Shown here piece after piece: positions 7,487 through 14,988 of a DNA stretch of 34,846 nt. Each line of letters begins with the position of its first letter. Positions within the stretch are counted from its first letter, which is position 1. This DNA is from Bacillota bacterium. Lineage in GTDB: Bacteria > Bacillota > Clostridia > Oscillospirales > Acutalibacteraceae. Location: NCBI GenBank assembly GCA_023401495.1, contig JAEXDU010000249.1, positions 1 to 34,846 of the forward strand. The letters run 5' to 3'. The position numbers and the translations under genes were made by a program. The notes under the pieces were generated by a model. That model ran no database searches. It was not told the origin of the DNA and was given only the letters and a program-made list of their open reading frames with translations.

Positions 7487-8497
7487 TTATTCTCCGGTAT
7501 AGCTGACGGCACGGCACGCTCCGGCAAAGATCTTCGCGAACCCGGCAATCACGCTGATGGAAGCGCGCTCGAGCTGGCGGTCGATCAGCTTGTCGGAGTC
7601 GGTCAGCACATCGCCGGCCTGCACCATTTCCAGCGCGCAGTTCTTATCAAGGCCGATCAGGCGGCTGCCGGAAAGCGACGGCACATGCAGCAGCTTTGCG
7701 CCCAGCGGCGTGGCCAGCTTGCCGGTGCCCTGAAAATCGAGCCCCGCCACAGAATCCTGAAACTCCTTCAGGTTCAGAATATCCTCCACCGCCGGGGTAG
7801 AGGCCAGAATGGTGTTCAGCTCGTAGGGCTGCAAGGCGCTCCACAGGCTGACCATGTTTTTGTACGAAAGCGCGCCGGTCACATTCGTGACAGGAGCGGA
7901 GTTGCCGTTGCCGTCGCCGTCGAGCAGTACGTTCACCGCGTCGTCGAGCTGCGCGCGGGCAATGTACGCGCCGATCTGCCGCAGCGTAACGGTAAACAGG
8001 TCCAGCTTCTGAAAGCGCAGTGCTTCATACGACGCCACCAGCATGCGCCCGCGCTTGTGCAGGCGCACCAGATTCTCCTGTGTTTTGACCACCGTGCGGG
8101 GAATTTCCGCACCCTCCGCCACCGGCAGAAGCTCTTTGTCCTGCGGCAGAGGATCGGAAGTAATCGTGCGGTAATCCATCGAGTTGATCTTCGTTACCGT
8201 CGCCACAATGCCGGGCAGCAGGTCTGCCCGCTCCATTCCCTGACGCACCGCGCGGGAAACGTATTCGGGGAACAGCGCCGCGCTGTCGCTGGTCTGAAAG
8301 AATTTTTCCACCGGGTCGGAGCCGGGGCCGCCCACGCGGATGTCAAAGCGCTTGAGCTGGCGCTGGTAGGCGTCCAAACCCGCCAACGGGGTGCCCTCAT
8401 AATTCGCGGAGGGGTCCAGCTCCTCCAGAGTCCGGGCAAAGCTTTTGCCCGCTGTATACATGCCCTTTTCCAGTTTGAGCGTATCATAAAAAGCCAT
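7487..8497 (-). CDS. Major capsid protein, HK97 fold (XkdG-like)
   Basis: This 336-residue protein has the usual order of a PBSX-type capsid. An N-terminal arm (1-60) precedes DPVEKFFQTSDSAALFPEYVSRAVRQGM (about 61-88), where the peptidase cut is often found. The E-loop/P-domain region includes VAEGAEIPRTVVKTQENLVRLHKRGRML (about 126-153). The long P-domain spine contains ARAQLDDAVNVLLDGDGNGN. The A-domain spans ILASTPAVEDILNLKEF to the C-terminal DRQLERASISVIAGFAKIF. It follows the protease and decoration genes and has a strong AGGAGGAG site. It is full length, with no sign of decay. Confidence 0.93.
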   Translation of the reverse strand: MAFYDTLKLEKGMYTAGKSFARTLEELDPSANYEGTPLAGLDAYQRQLKRFDIRVGGPGSDPVEKFFQTSDSAALFPEYVSRAVRQGMERADLLPGIVATVTKINSMDYRTITSDPLPQDKELLPVAEGAEIPRTVVKTQENLVRLHKRGRMLVASYEALRFQKLDLFTVTLRQIGAYIARAQLDDAVNVLLDGDGNGNSAPVTNVTGALSYKNMVSLWSALQPYELNTILASTPAVEDILNLKEFQDSVAGLDFQGTGKLATPLGAKLLHVPSLSGSRLIGLDKNCALEMVQAGDVLTDSDKLIDRQLERASISVIAGFAKIFAGACRAVSYTGE

Positions 8498-8516
8498 GTG
8501 TTCTCCTCCTCTTCCG

Positions 8517-8858
8517 TTACAGAATCACGCCGCATACCGCGGCGGAAGTATCCACATCCACAATCAGAAGCTGCCGTCCGGCCGCGTCCGTCTTGATCTT
8601 TCCCGCACCGTCGCCCGCCAGCGTCTGGTAACCGACCGCCGGAGCCGTGCCTGTGTAGGGTAGCCGCACGTACCCGGCCAGCTGCACGGCGGCAAATCCG
8701 TCACGCACATTCACCGCAGCGCCGCAGAACGCCTTTCCCGCGGCGCAGGGGGCCACCGTTCCGTTTGCGCTCATCATCACCGGCATTCCGGCCAGAACGC
8801 CTTCCGCCGCCTCAAAAGTAATGAGCTTTTCTCCATACCCGCCAAATGCTACTTTCAT
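8517..8858 (-). CDS. Capsid decoration/cement-like protein
   Basis: This 113-residue beta-rich protein contains LITFEAAEGVLAGMPVMMSANGTVAPC, AGKAFCGAAVNVRDGFAAVQLAGYVRLPYTG and LLIVDVDTSAAVCGVIL. The pattern fits small decoration proteins (DUF2190-like/lambda gpD-like) that cap three-fold axes of HK97 capsids. The gene sits between protease and capsid, which is a usual place. ATG 8858 follows an AGGAGG site, and an in-frame extension to 9029 overlaps the protease gene in an arginine-rich shadow frame, so it is rejected. Confidence 0.68.
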   Translation of the reverse strand: MKVAFGGYGEKLITFEAAEGVLAGMPVMMSANGTVAPCAAGKAFCGAAVNVRDGFAAVQLAGYVRLPYTGTAPAVGYQTLAGDGAGKIKTDAAGRQLLIVDVDTSAAVCGVIL

Positions 8859-8880
8859 GCTCTTTCCTCCTGTTTCTGTA

Positions 8881-9870
8881 TTAAATCCGGAACATGTCGT
8901 TCCCGCCGTCCGCCGCCTCCGGATGCTCCTGCATAAGCTGGGGGCGCGGCGGCAAAATGCCCTCTGCCTGCTGTTTGAGCGCTTTTTCCAGCGAGAGCAG
9001 ATCCTCGAGCGGCATACTCTGCGCCGCACGGCCCATCACCTCCGCCGGAATACCCGTTTTGCCGAGCGCGCAAAGCCGCACGACGTTTTTGCTCACGCTT
9101 TCGCGGTACTGCCTGCCGCTCTCCGCCAAAGTTTCCAGCTGTTCCAAATGTTTTTCAAGTTCCCTGGCCTGCGCGGCAGTCAGCGTCACCTGCTCCCCCG
9201 CGCGCAAAGATTTCCTGATTTCCTCCATGGATTTCGCTTCCTCCTTTCCGGACCGAAAGCCCTTGATCACCCCGGCCGCCCGCTGGGCGGGCACCGCCAC
9301 AAACGACCATTCGTAGGCATCCGCCGGCTCATCGAGTACAGTACAGCAAACCCTTTTCTGTCCCCCCTCACCGTAGCTGCGGCCCTTCACATGTCCGCAC
9401 GGCTGCTTCACCCGATCCGCTCCGCAAACAGAACAGATGGATTTCCCCACCGCACAGCCCACGCTGACCTCCTTTTTGATTCCCGATTCCAGCTCCAGAA
9501 TCAAATCGGCGTTCTTCTCCGTTTTCGGCAGATAGGCCCTTGCCACCAGCCGGGTGTATGGCTCGCCCGCCTGTGTTGTTTTCTGCGGATCGGTTTCCAC
9601 ATGGGTGGAAAAAATCCGGGCGGTCTGGTCGCCGCTTTTCATGCTGTGGTCAAACAGCCCCGTTTTTCCAAGGAACAGCTCTCCCAGCCGGTGCAGCGCC
9701 GGAACCGTGAAGCGCTCGAAATCGCGGTCGATCTCGTTGTCGCACAGCACTACCGAGAACATATACAGCTCTTCGGGCGAAAATTCCCGCCGGGTGTAGC
9801 GTCCAATCTGCCGAAGCTCTTCCGCGGAAGCCGCGCTTTGCGCACTTTTGATCACATAGCCCTCTCTCAT
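8881..9870 (-). CDS. XkdF-like head maturation protease with scaffold-like tail
   Basis: This 329-residue protein starts at ATG 9870, overlapping the portal stop (ATGA). The protease half (1-195) shows a His in GLFDHSMKSGD (H75) and a Ser in KEVSVGC (S136), compatible with the HK97/U35-type His-Ser active site, and ends in YEWSFVAVPAQ (186-196). Between them lies a Cys cluster, C146-x2-C149-x8-C158-x-H160, a likely zinc site seen in clostridial relatives. Residues 205-300 form charged helices (LTAAQARELEKHLEQLETLAESG) that could act as a built-in scaffold. The capsid gene downstream is the likely substrate. Confidence 0.82.
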   Translation of the reverse strand: MREGYVIKSAQSAASAEELRQIGRYTRREFSPEELYMFSVVLCDNEIDRDFERFTVPALHRLGELFLGKTGLFDHSMKSGDQTARIFSTHVETDPQKTTQAGEPYTRLVARAYLPKTEKNADLILELESGIKKEVSVGCAVGKSICSVCGADRVKQPCGHVKGRSYGEGGQKRVCCTVLDEPADAYEWSFVAVPAQRAAGVIKGFRSGKEEAKSMEEIRKSLRAGEQVTLTAAQARELEKHLEQLETLAESGRQYRESVSKNVVRLCALGKTGIPAEVMGRAAQSMPLEDLLSLEKALKQQAEGILPPRPQLMQEHPEAADGGNDMFRI

Positions 9871-11033
9871 GCTCTCCCCCCTCTTTCCTTCTGAACTTCC
9901 CATTCCAGCTTTGCCGCCTGCGCGTTTTTGAGCCTTGCCCCCGCCAAGTCCACCGTATCCTGCAAGCTGATATCCTCCCACACGATTTCCATCCGCTCGG
10001 AATATCCGTTCAGCAAAAGCCACATCCGGCAGATTTTCTCAATCACCGGCTCGAGCAGGCGGCGATAGCTTTCCAGCTCGCTGGTGAGCAGGTCGGCCTG
10101 CTGGGAGGACATTCTCTCGGTTGACGACCATGAAAGCCCCAGCAAAAACGGGGGTACGCCCAGCTTCGCCACAATCTGTTCGAGCAGCTGGCGCACAGGG
10201 ATTTCACTGTCCAGAATCTGATTGTCCGCGCCGATCACCCGAATGCTCACGTCGCCCACGGCGACAAAATCGCTCACCCCGGCCCCCGGCTGCATCGCGC
10301 GGCTCCACTGGTCGGCGATCTGCCGGGCGCGCTCGGCGCCGTAGGCCCGGTCCCCCTCGCCGGAAGGCTTGTAGGTCACGGCGAAGCGGGTGTTTCCCAC
10401 CCTGTCCCAGTTGACGCCGATTGTATGGTAGATTTTCATCAGAACCTCCCCCAAAAAAGGAAGCCCCCGCAGAATCGATACGCCGCGCACCTCCCCCGGC
10501 CCGGGATTCAGCGCAGACAGCAGCACCAGATTGGGGTGTTTCACTGGCATGGCCTCTCCCGAATGCCCGCGCACGCACAGTTGCACCTCCAGCGGATTTT
10601 CTCCCCGGCGCAGCTCCAGATGCTCCAGCCGGGCATTGTAAAGCCCCGCGATTCCACAGGCATCCGCACTCGGAAGGATTTCGCCAACAGCGGTGCCGTA
10701 CATCAGCAGCTGATCGAGGTAGGTACATAAAAAGCTCTGGATTCCCGCCTGCGCCGCGCCCACCGGCACATGCCTCAAAAATTCCGCCAACCCTCGTCGT
10801 GCGGCGACGTCCGGGCATTCCACCTGAAAGGTACCGATCAGCCGCACGGTCTTTTCCAGTGCAGCGGAAATGATCGGCACCGATTCCCGCAGCGCACCGT
10901 ACAGACGCTGCTCCCCGCCCACAAGCGGCGCGTACCGGTTCCATTCCCAGCCTGCCTGCCACCCGGAACGCGGGGCCGTCTGCATGGCAGGAACGGCAGG
11001 CGGGCTTTTCTTCGTTTTAAACCAACCCATCAT
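9867..11033 (-). CDS. Phage portal protein (XkdE-like)
   Basis: This 388-residue protein carries the portal hallmarks: ALRESVPIISAALEKTVRLIG (48-68), TYLDQLLMYGTAVGEILP, NLVLLSALNPGPGEVRGVSILRGLPFLGEVLMKIY (about 178-212), then LEQIVAKLGVPPFLLGLSWSSTERMSSQQADLLTSELESYRRLLEPVIEKI (about 291-341). It would form the dodecameric DNA channel at one capsid vertex and dock the terminase. It overlaps the end of the large terminase gene. Two adjacent ATGs (11033, 11030) follow ACAGGAGAGT, and the second has the better spacing, so the first residue is uncertain by one. Confidence 0.92.
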   Translation of the reverse strand: MMGWFKTKKSPPAVPAMQTAPRSGWQAGWEWNRYAPLVGGEQRLYGALRESVPIISAALEKTVRLIGTFQVECPDVAARRGLAEFLRHVPVGAAQAGIQSFLCTYLDQLLMYGTAVGEILPSADACGIAGLYNARLEHLELRRGENPLEVQLCVRGHSGEAMPVKHPNLVLLSALNPGPGEVRGVSILRGLPFLGEVLMKIYHTIGVNWDRVGNTRFAVTYKPSGEGDRAYGAERARQIADQWSRAMQPGAGVSDFVAVGDVSIRVIGADNQILDSEIPVRQLLEQIVAKLGVPPFLLGLSWSSTERMSSQQADLLTSELESYRRLLEPVIEKICRMWLLLNGYSERMEIVWEDISLQDTVDLAGARLKNAQAAKLEWEVQKERGGRA

Positions 11034-12291
11034 ACTCTCCTGTCCGGCGCGGCGCGGCTACCGCAAAGCAGCCTTCCGCGTCCTGCTGTAATATTGTCGC
11101 GGTAAAATACCGAATGTCGTCCATGGCGTGGTCGTTTTCTTTAATTGGCGCGTCGCGTGTAGAGTCGGAACTCCACCGGTACAGCGCGAATTCCCGCATC
11201 GCGTCGGCGCAGGCGTCGCAGATGCGAAGCCGCCCGGCCTTGAGCGCCGCCGCCACCTGACGGATTCCATCCAGCACATCGTTTTTTGCCGGAATTACCC
11301 GGAATTCCCCGTGGCGGCGGATCACCGCCATAAAGCTCGCGGCGGAGGGGTCGGCCACCACGCACTCGATTTTCCTGTCCCCGGCAAGCTGGCACAGCCC
11401 GGCGTAATGCTCCTCGTCCGTGCGCTGAAAGCCTTCCCGGCGGGAATCGTAGTAATATTCCGCAATCCGGTACCAGCAGCCGTTCTGATTACCCCACAGC
11501 CCAAAAGAAGAGGGGTTGACCGTGCCATAATCGCACGAAATCACATAGCGTTCCAGTGCCCCCTGCGGTACGGGGCAAAACTGCTCCTGTGACATAAAAG
11601 GGTACACCAGCCCCTCGGCGGCCACCCATTCCCCCAGTACAAAGCGCCGATAAAACGCACCGGAATACAACCCCCGGTAGCGCTCGAGCATCGCCTCGGA
11701 CAGCGACGGATTGTCCCCCATCTGAAAATGCAGATACAGCGCATTCTTTTTCGCGGCGTTCTGAATCCACTCGCGGTAAAACCAGTGCTGTGGGTGCTCC
11801 GGGTTGCAGTTGAACCAAAAGGTCGAGCCCTCCACCGAGCAGCGGGCCAGCGCCTGCTCCACAAACGAACGGGGCATCAGGGCCACCTCGTCGAACAGCA
11901 CGCCCGCGAGCGTCATGCCCTGAATCAGCGCGGAGGAAGATTCATCCTTACCGCCGAACAGGTAAAAGCGGTTTTCGCGCCCGCCGGCCGAGACAGTCAG
12001 CAGATTCTCCGAAAGCTTCAGGGAGCATTCAAAACCGTTTTCCCGCAGCACCGGTAGCAAAGGCACCACCAGATTCCGGCGCAAAGAACGAATGGTTTTC
12101 CCGCACAGCGCGAACGACTGGCCGTCAAACCGGTAAAACGCCCACGCGATAAAGGAAATCCCAAGACAAAGCGTCTTGCCGCTTCGCACCGCGCCGTCGC
12201 AGATCACCGCGCTGTAACGCTCGAACGGGCTGCCCCGGCACCACCAGCTCAGGGCCTGAAGCTGCTTTTTCGAAAAAGGGTGAAATTCCAA
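11017..12291 (-). CDS. xtmB: Large terminase subunit, PBSX XtmB type
   Basis: This 424-residue protein has both terminase halves intact. The ATPase part has Walker A DGAVRSGKT (32-40), Walker B VLFDEVAL (131-138) and a coupling-type FNCNPEHPQHW (160-170). The RNase H-like nuclease has three acidic sites: ISCDYGTVNPSSFGLW (D254), VVADPSA (D314) and NDHAMDDIRYF (D391/D392). It packages DNA through the portal. The start is TTG at 12291, with GGAGGAGGA about 7 bases upstream and only 2 bp after the small terminase stop. The preserved catalytic residues argue for selection rather than decay. Confidence 0.95.
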   Translation of the reverse strand: MEFHPFSKKQLQALSWWCRGSPFERYSAVICDGAVRSGKTLCLGISFIAWAFYRFDGQSFALCGKTIRSLRRNLVVPLLPVLRENGFECSLKLSENLLTVSAGGRENRFYLFGGKDESSSALIQGMTLAGVLFDEVALMPRSFVEQALARCSVEGSTFWFNCNPEHPQHWFYREWIQNAAKKNALYLHFQMGDNPSLSEAMLERYRGLYSGAFYRRFVLGEWVAAEGLVYPFMSQEQFCPVPQGALERYVISCDYGTVNPSSFGLWGNQNGCWYRIAEYYYDSRREGFQRTDEEHYAGLCQLAGDRKIECVVADPSAASFMAVIRRHGEFRVIPAKNDVLDGIRQVAAALKAGRLRICDACADAMREFALYRWSSDSTRDAPIKENDHAMDDIRYFTATILQQDAEGCFAVAAPRRTGEYDGLV

Positions 12292-12293
12292 GC

Positions 12294-12614
12294 TCAGTCC
12301 TCCTCCGGCGAATCCGGCTCAAAGCTGCGTACGCTCTGCTCGAGCGCGCGGTAAAAGCCGCCCGGGCCTTCCCCGCGATCCTCATTCATCTGCTCCAGAC
12401 ATTGCAGCGCCTTGATGCGGTCGAAAAACTTGATCTCCATTCCACCGCCCTTCGGGCGCTTGATTTCCGCCACGTTGAATAAATCCATCCCGCGAATCTC
12501 CAGCTGATCCGGGTCGTCGCAGAACATCAGCCGCACGGCGTCCGCAACCCCGCCAAACGCCAGCTTGTCGTAGCCGCGCATGATTCTTCGTTTCGCCTTA
12601 TTCGGGTCAGTCAT
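12294..12614 (-). CDS. Truncated small terminase (C-terminal half only), XtmA-like
   Basis: This 106-residue protein starts at ATG 12614 after AAGGAGG. It consists almost entirely of the C-terminal portion of PBSX-type small terminases: RGYDKLAFGGVADAVRLMF (about 12-30), then DLFNVAEIKRPKGGGMEIKFF and DRIKALQCLEQM. The N-terminal helix-turn-helix DNA-binding region that XtmA-like proteins normally carry is missing. The frame stays open upstream to 12866, but that stretch has no HTH pattern, no good start and low-complexity composition. Loss of the HTH suggests packaging without a specific pac site. It is the first gene of the phage cluster. Confidence 0.78.
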   Translation of the reverse strand: MTDPNKAKRRIMRGYDKLAFGGVADAVRLMFCDDPDQLEIRGMDLFNVAEIKRPKGGGMEIKFFDRIKALQCLEQMNEDRGEGPGGFYRALEQSVRSFEPDSPEED

Positions 12615-12773
12615 ACGCCCTCCTTCTCCATTTTCAGACTCATTGGTCTGTTGTGCAGCAGCCTTCCCCGCCATTCCTCCCGACCGGTGTAATCTCTGCC
12701 GTTCCTTGCATTGTCCGACAAAGCTGTTTCGTGTTTTCTCCGGATCGGCAGGTTCTGACTCCCCCGGACAAAA

Positions 12774-12795
12774 TAAAAAAACTTTCCCCTGAAAG
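12774..12795 (-). terminator. Weak terminator-like hairpin upstream of the phage cluster
   Basis: On the minus strand CTTTC-AGGG-GAAAG is followed by seven T. The stem has only 5 bp, so termination may be partial or regulated. It lies about 160 bp before the small terminase start. The gap 12615-12867 otherwise shows no clear sigma-A promoter for the cluster. Confidence 0.3.
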
Positions 12796-12867
12796 AGAAA
12801 GCCTTCGAAAATATTTTTTATTTTTCCGCGAAGCATGAAAAAAGAGAGCACAAATTGTAGAATCACT

Positions 12868-12894
12868 CAAAATATATACTATATGTATATTTTG
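12868..12894. promoter_or_regulatory. AT-rich inverted repeat between phage cluster and gntR
   Basis: Arms CAAAATATA and TATATTTTG (9 bp, perfect) flank a 9-nt centre TACTATATG. It is related in sequence to the 29-bp operator at 12942-12970 (shared TATAxTATAT core) and lies about 50 bp upstream of the gntR -35 box. It could be a second, weaker site for the same repressor or a site acting on the divergent phage cluster. Confidence 0.4.
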
Positions 12895-12917
12895 CTTTCT
12901 TTTCCCAGAAAAAACAC

Positions 12918-12948
12918 TTGACATTTTCACACGATCGCGCCATACTGT
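12918..12948 (+). promoter_or_regulatory. Sigma-A promoter of the gntR-ABC operon
   Basis: TTGACA at 12918-12923 is followed by CATACT at 12941-12946 (17-bp spacer) or TACTGT at 12943 (19-bp spacer). The -10 region is embedded in the palindrome at 12942-12970, so binding of a repressor there would block RNA polymerase. Confidence 0.75.
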
Positions 12949-12970
12949 ATATATAGTATATATACAGTAT
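12942..12970. promoter_or_regulatory. Perfect 29-bp palindromic operator for the GntR-family repressor
   Basis: The arm ATACTGTATATATA is repeated exactly in reverse complement around a central G (12956). The site overlaps the -10 box and ends 17 bp before the GTG start. YtrA-type GntR regulators are known to repress their own ABC operons from such palindromes, so autoregulation is the natural reading. Confidence 0.8.
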
Positions 12971-12987
12971 TCAGAAAGGAGAGCGCC

Positions 12988-13368
12988 GTGGATATTCTCA
13001 TCAGCAATTCAGACAGCAGACCCATCTACGAACAGATCACCCGCCAAGTGAAAAATCAAATCATCAGCGGCAAGCTGAAAGAGGGCGACGCTCTGCCGTC
13101 GATGCGCGTACTGGCCAGGGAACTGCAAATCAGCGTGATCACCACGAAGCGTGCCTATGAAGATCTGGAGCGCGACGGCTTTTTGATCACCCGGGCCGGC
13201 AAAGGCAGCTTTGTCGCGGCACGCAACGTTTCGGCAATTCAGGAGGAACACCTGCGCCAGATCAGGGAACTGATCTCACAGGCTGTGCGGCTGGCACAGG
13301 CCGGCTCTATTTCTCTTGAACAGCTTTCTGAACTTCTCAATCAACTTTATAAAGGAGAATCGATATGA
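12988..13368 (+). CDS. GntR-family transcriptional repressor, YtrA subfamily
   Basis: This 126-residue protein has a GntR winged helix at residues 10-78 (PIYEQITRQVKNQIISGKLKEGDALPSMRVLARELQISVITTKRAYEDLERDGFL). A short helical tail (about 85-126) in place of a ligand-binding domain is diagnostic of the YtrA subfamily. It starts at GTG 12988 after AAAGGAG. It overlaps the ABC ATPase gene by ATGA, giving a regulator-ATPase-permease operon. Members of this type often respond to cell-wall antibiotics and repress the transporter. The inducer here is unknown. Confidence 0.93.
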   Translation: MDILISNSDSRPIYEQITRQVKNQIISGKLKEGDALPSMRVLARELQISVITTKRAYEDLERDGFLITRAGKGSFVAARNVSAIQEEHLRQIRELISQAVRLAQAGSISLEQLSELLNQLYKGESI

Positions 13369-14225
13369 AGAATTTACTGGAAGTACGCGGTCTGACGAAG
13401 CGTTTTCCCTCCTTTGCCTTACAGGATGTCAGTTTCTCTATTCCCGGCGGGAGCATCATGGGGATGGTAGGCGAAAACGGTGCCGGTAAAACCACCACCA
13501 TTAAACTGCTTTTAAATGAGCTGAAGCTCGACGGCGGTGAGATTCGGATTTTTGGCTCCGACGCGCAAAAAGAAGAACGTAAAATCAAAGAGCAGATCGG
13601 CGTGGTATTCGACGACTGTTATTTTCCCGGGGAGTTCCATTCCCGGCATATCAGCGACCTGCTGAAGAAATTTTTCAAAGATTGGGATGAACCGCTGTAC
13701 CAGTCCTATCTGGAAGAATTCAATCTCCCACGCGATCAACTGATCAAAGATTTTTCCAAAGGAATGCGGATGAAACTTTCGATTGCCGCCGCGCTGGCCC
13801 ATCATCCCCGCCTCCTGATCCTGGATGAAGCCACCAGCGGACTCGATCCCGTGATGCGCAGCGAGATTCTCGACTTGCTTTTGGAATTCATTCAGGATGA
13901 AGAGCATGCCGTGCTCTTCTCCTCGCACATCACCGCCGATTTGGAGCGGATTGCGGATTATGTCACCTTCATTCACGAAGGCAAAATACTGCTGAGCGGC
14001 TCAAAGGATGAAATCATGGATTCTTACGGCGTTGTAAAGTGCGGCGCGGGCGAATTCGACCGTCTGCCGAAAAGCGATTATCTGCGCAGCCGAAAGAACT
14101 CCTTTGGCTGCGAGGCTCTGATCAAAAACCGGCCGGAATTTATAAAGCGCCACCCCGGGCTGATGGTAGACCCGGCCGGTCTTGACGACATTATGGTGTT
14201 CTATGGGAGGGAGCAAAAACGATGA
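13365..14225 (+). CDS. ABC transporter ATP-binding protein (YtrB-like)
   Basis: This 286-residue protein has Walker A GENGAGKTT (36-44), Walker B LLILDEA (150-156), the D-loop SGLDP and the switch His in SSHIT (H188). The signature motif is unusual: FSKGMRMKL (130-138) in place of LSGGQ, a variant seen in YtrB/EcsA-like exporters. The C-terminal 80 residues form an extra domain with no clear motif. Translation is coupled to gntR and to the downstream permease by ATGA overlaps. Together with the two permeases it likely forms an exporter or antibiotic-defence pump. The substrate is unknown. Confidence 0.93.
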   Translation: MKNLLEVRGLTKRFPSFALQDVSFSIPGGSIMGMVGENGAGKTTTIKLLLNELKLDGGEIRIFGSDAQKEERKIKEQIGVVFDDCYFPGEFHSRHISDLLKKFFKDWDEPLYQSYLEEFNLPRDQLIKDFSKGMRMKLSIAAALAHHPRLLILDEATSGLDPVMRSEILDLLLEFIQDEEHAVLFSSHITADLERIADYVTFIHEGKILLSGSKDEIMDSYGVVKCGAGEFDRLPKSDYLRSRKNSFGCEALIKNRPEFIKRHPGLMVDPAGLDDIMVFYGREQKR

Positions 14226-14860
14226 AAGGTTTATTGATGAAAGACCTCATGATCTCCAAACGAAGCCTTCTGGCTTTCAGCGCGATTCTTTTGCTGCTGT
14301 TTTTCATCTCACTGGTGGTGCATTCCGATTATTCCCTTCTCGGTGACGGGACGTTGTCTTTCATGACTATTTATTTCACAGTATTTCTGTCCATCAATCT
14401 GTTTGCATATGACGAAGCCTGCAAGTGGAATCTCTACGCACTTTCCTTACCGGTCAGCAAGCGTCTGTTGGTACTCGGCAGGTACGTCTACTTATTGTTG
14501 GCAATCCTTGTGGCCACTTGCCTTTCCTTCGCGTTCTCAGCGGCTGCGGGCAATTTGTTCCATGTCGAAATCATTCTTCAAATTCTGAGCTCCATTGGGG
14601 TATCGTTCGTTCTGATCGGCATTCTGGCTCCCCTGATGTACCGCTTTGGCACTCAGACCGCGCGGATCCTGCTGATGGGCGTTTTTTTGCTTGTCTTTCT
14701 GCTGATTTATCTTCTGCAAAAACTCCCCTTCGCAATCTCCGGGCCAACCGATTTGTCCATTGTTTTTCTGGTAGCGGCAGCCTTCGGGGCTTGTGTTCTC
14801 CTGTTCTTTCTATCCTATCTGATCTCCTGTAAAATCATGGAACGGAAGGATGTCCAGTAA
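14222..14860 (+). CDS. ABC-2 family permease subunit, first copy
   Basis: This 212-residue membrane protein has about six hydrophobic segments (near 18-35, 45-62, 85-107, 115-137, 143-163 and 180-202). The motif EACKWNLYALSLPVSKRLLVLGRY after the second segment is the hallmark of the ABC2_membrane_5 type. It begins MKGLLMKDLMISKRSLL and is clearly paralogous to the gene at 14989, with the same start, the same KWN-Y-LS-PV-KRLLV-RY block and a similar ending LISCKIMERKDVQ versus LSCKVLETSDVS. It is coupled to the ATPase gene. Confidence 0.9.
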   Translation: MKGLLMKDLMISKRSLLAFSAILLLLFFISLVVHSDYSLLGDGTLSFMTIYFTVFLSINLFAYDEACKWNLYALSLPVSKRLLVLGRYVYLLLAILVATCLSFAFSAAAGNLFHVEIILQILSSIGVSFVLIGILAPLMYRFGTQTARILLMGVFLLVFLLIYLLQKLPFAISGPTDLSIVFLVAAAFGACVLLFFLSYLISCKIMERKDVQ

Positions 14861-14988
14861 AGGGGCCGGTTACTTTTCCGCGGAATTGTGGGGGGCGGAC
14901 GGCACCCGTCTCAGCTCCCGCGAATCATGCCTCTCCGCATTCTTTTCCCTGCATCTGCAGCTTCTGCAAAGAAAGGAGTAAATCACTT
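14861..14988 (+). other. Gap between the paralogous permease genes
   Basis: This 128-bp stretch contains no open frame with a ribosome binding site, no intrinsic terminator and no clear promoter. It is much GC-richer than the genes on both sides up to the AAAGGAG site at 14972, so the second permease probably depends on read-through. Confidence 0.4.

Noticed and set aside
12615..12866. Upstream in-frame extension of the small terminase that might restore an N-terminal domain.
   Set aside because: The 84 added residues show no HTH, are hydrophobic or low complexity, and have no ribosome binding site. ATG 12614 has AAGGAGG at good spacing.
1433..12987. Phage attachment sites at the ends of the phage cluster.
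   Set aside because: No matching direct repeat was found between the hflX spacer and the gntR spacer. There is no integrase and no tRNA gene nearby.
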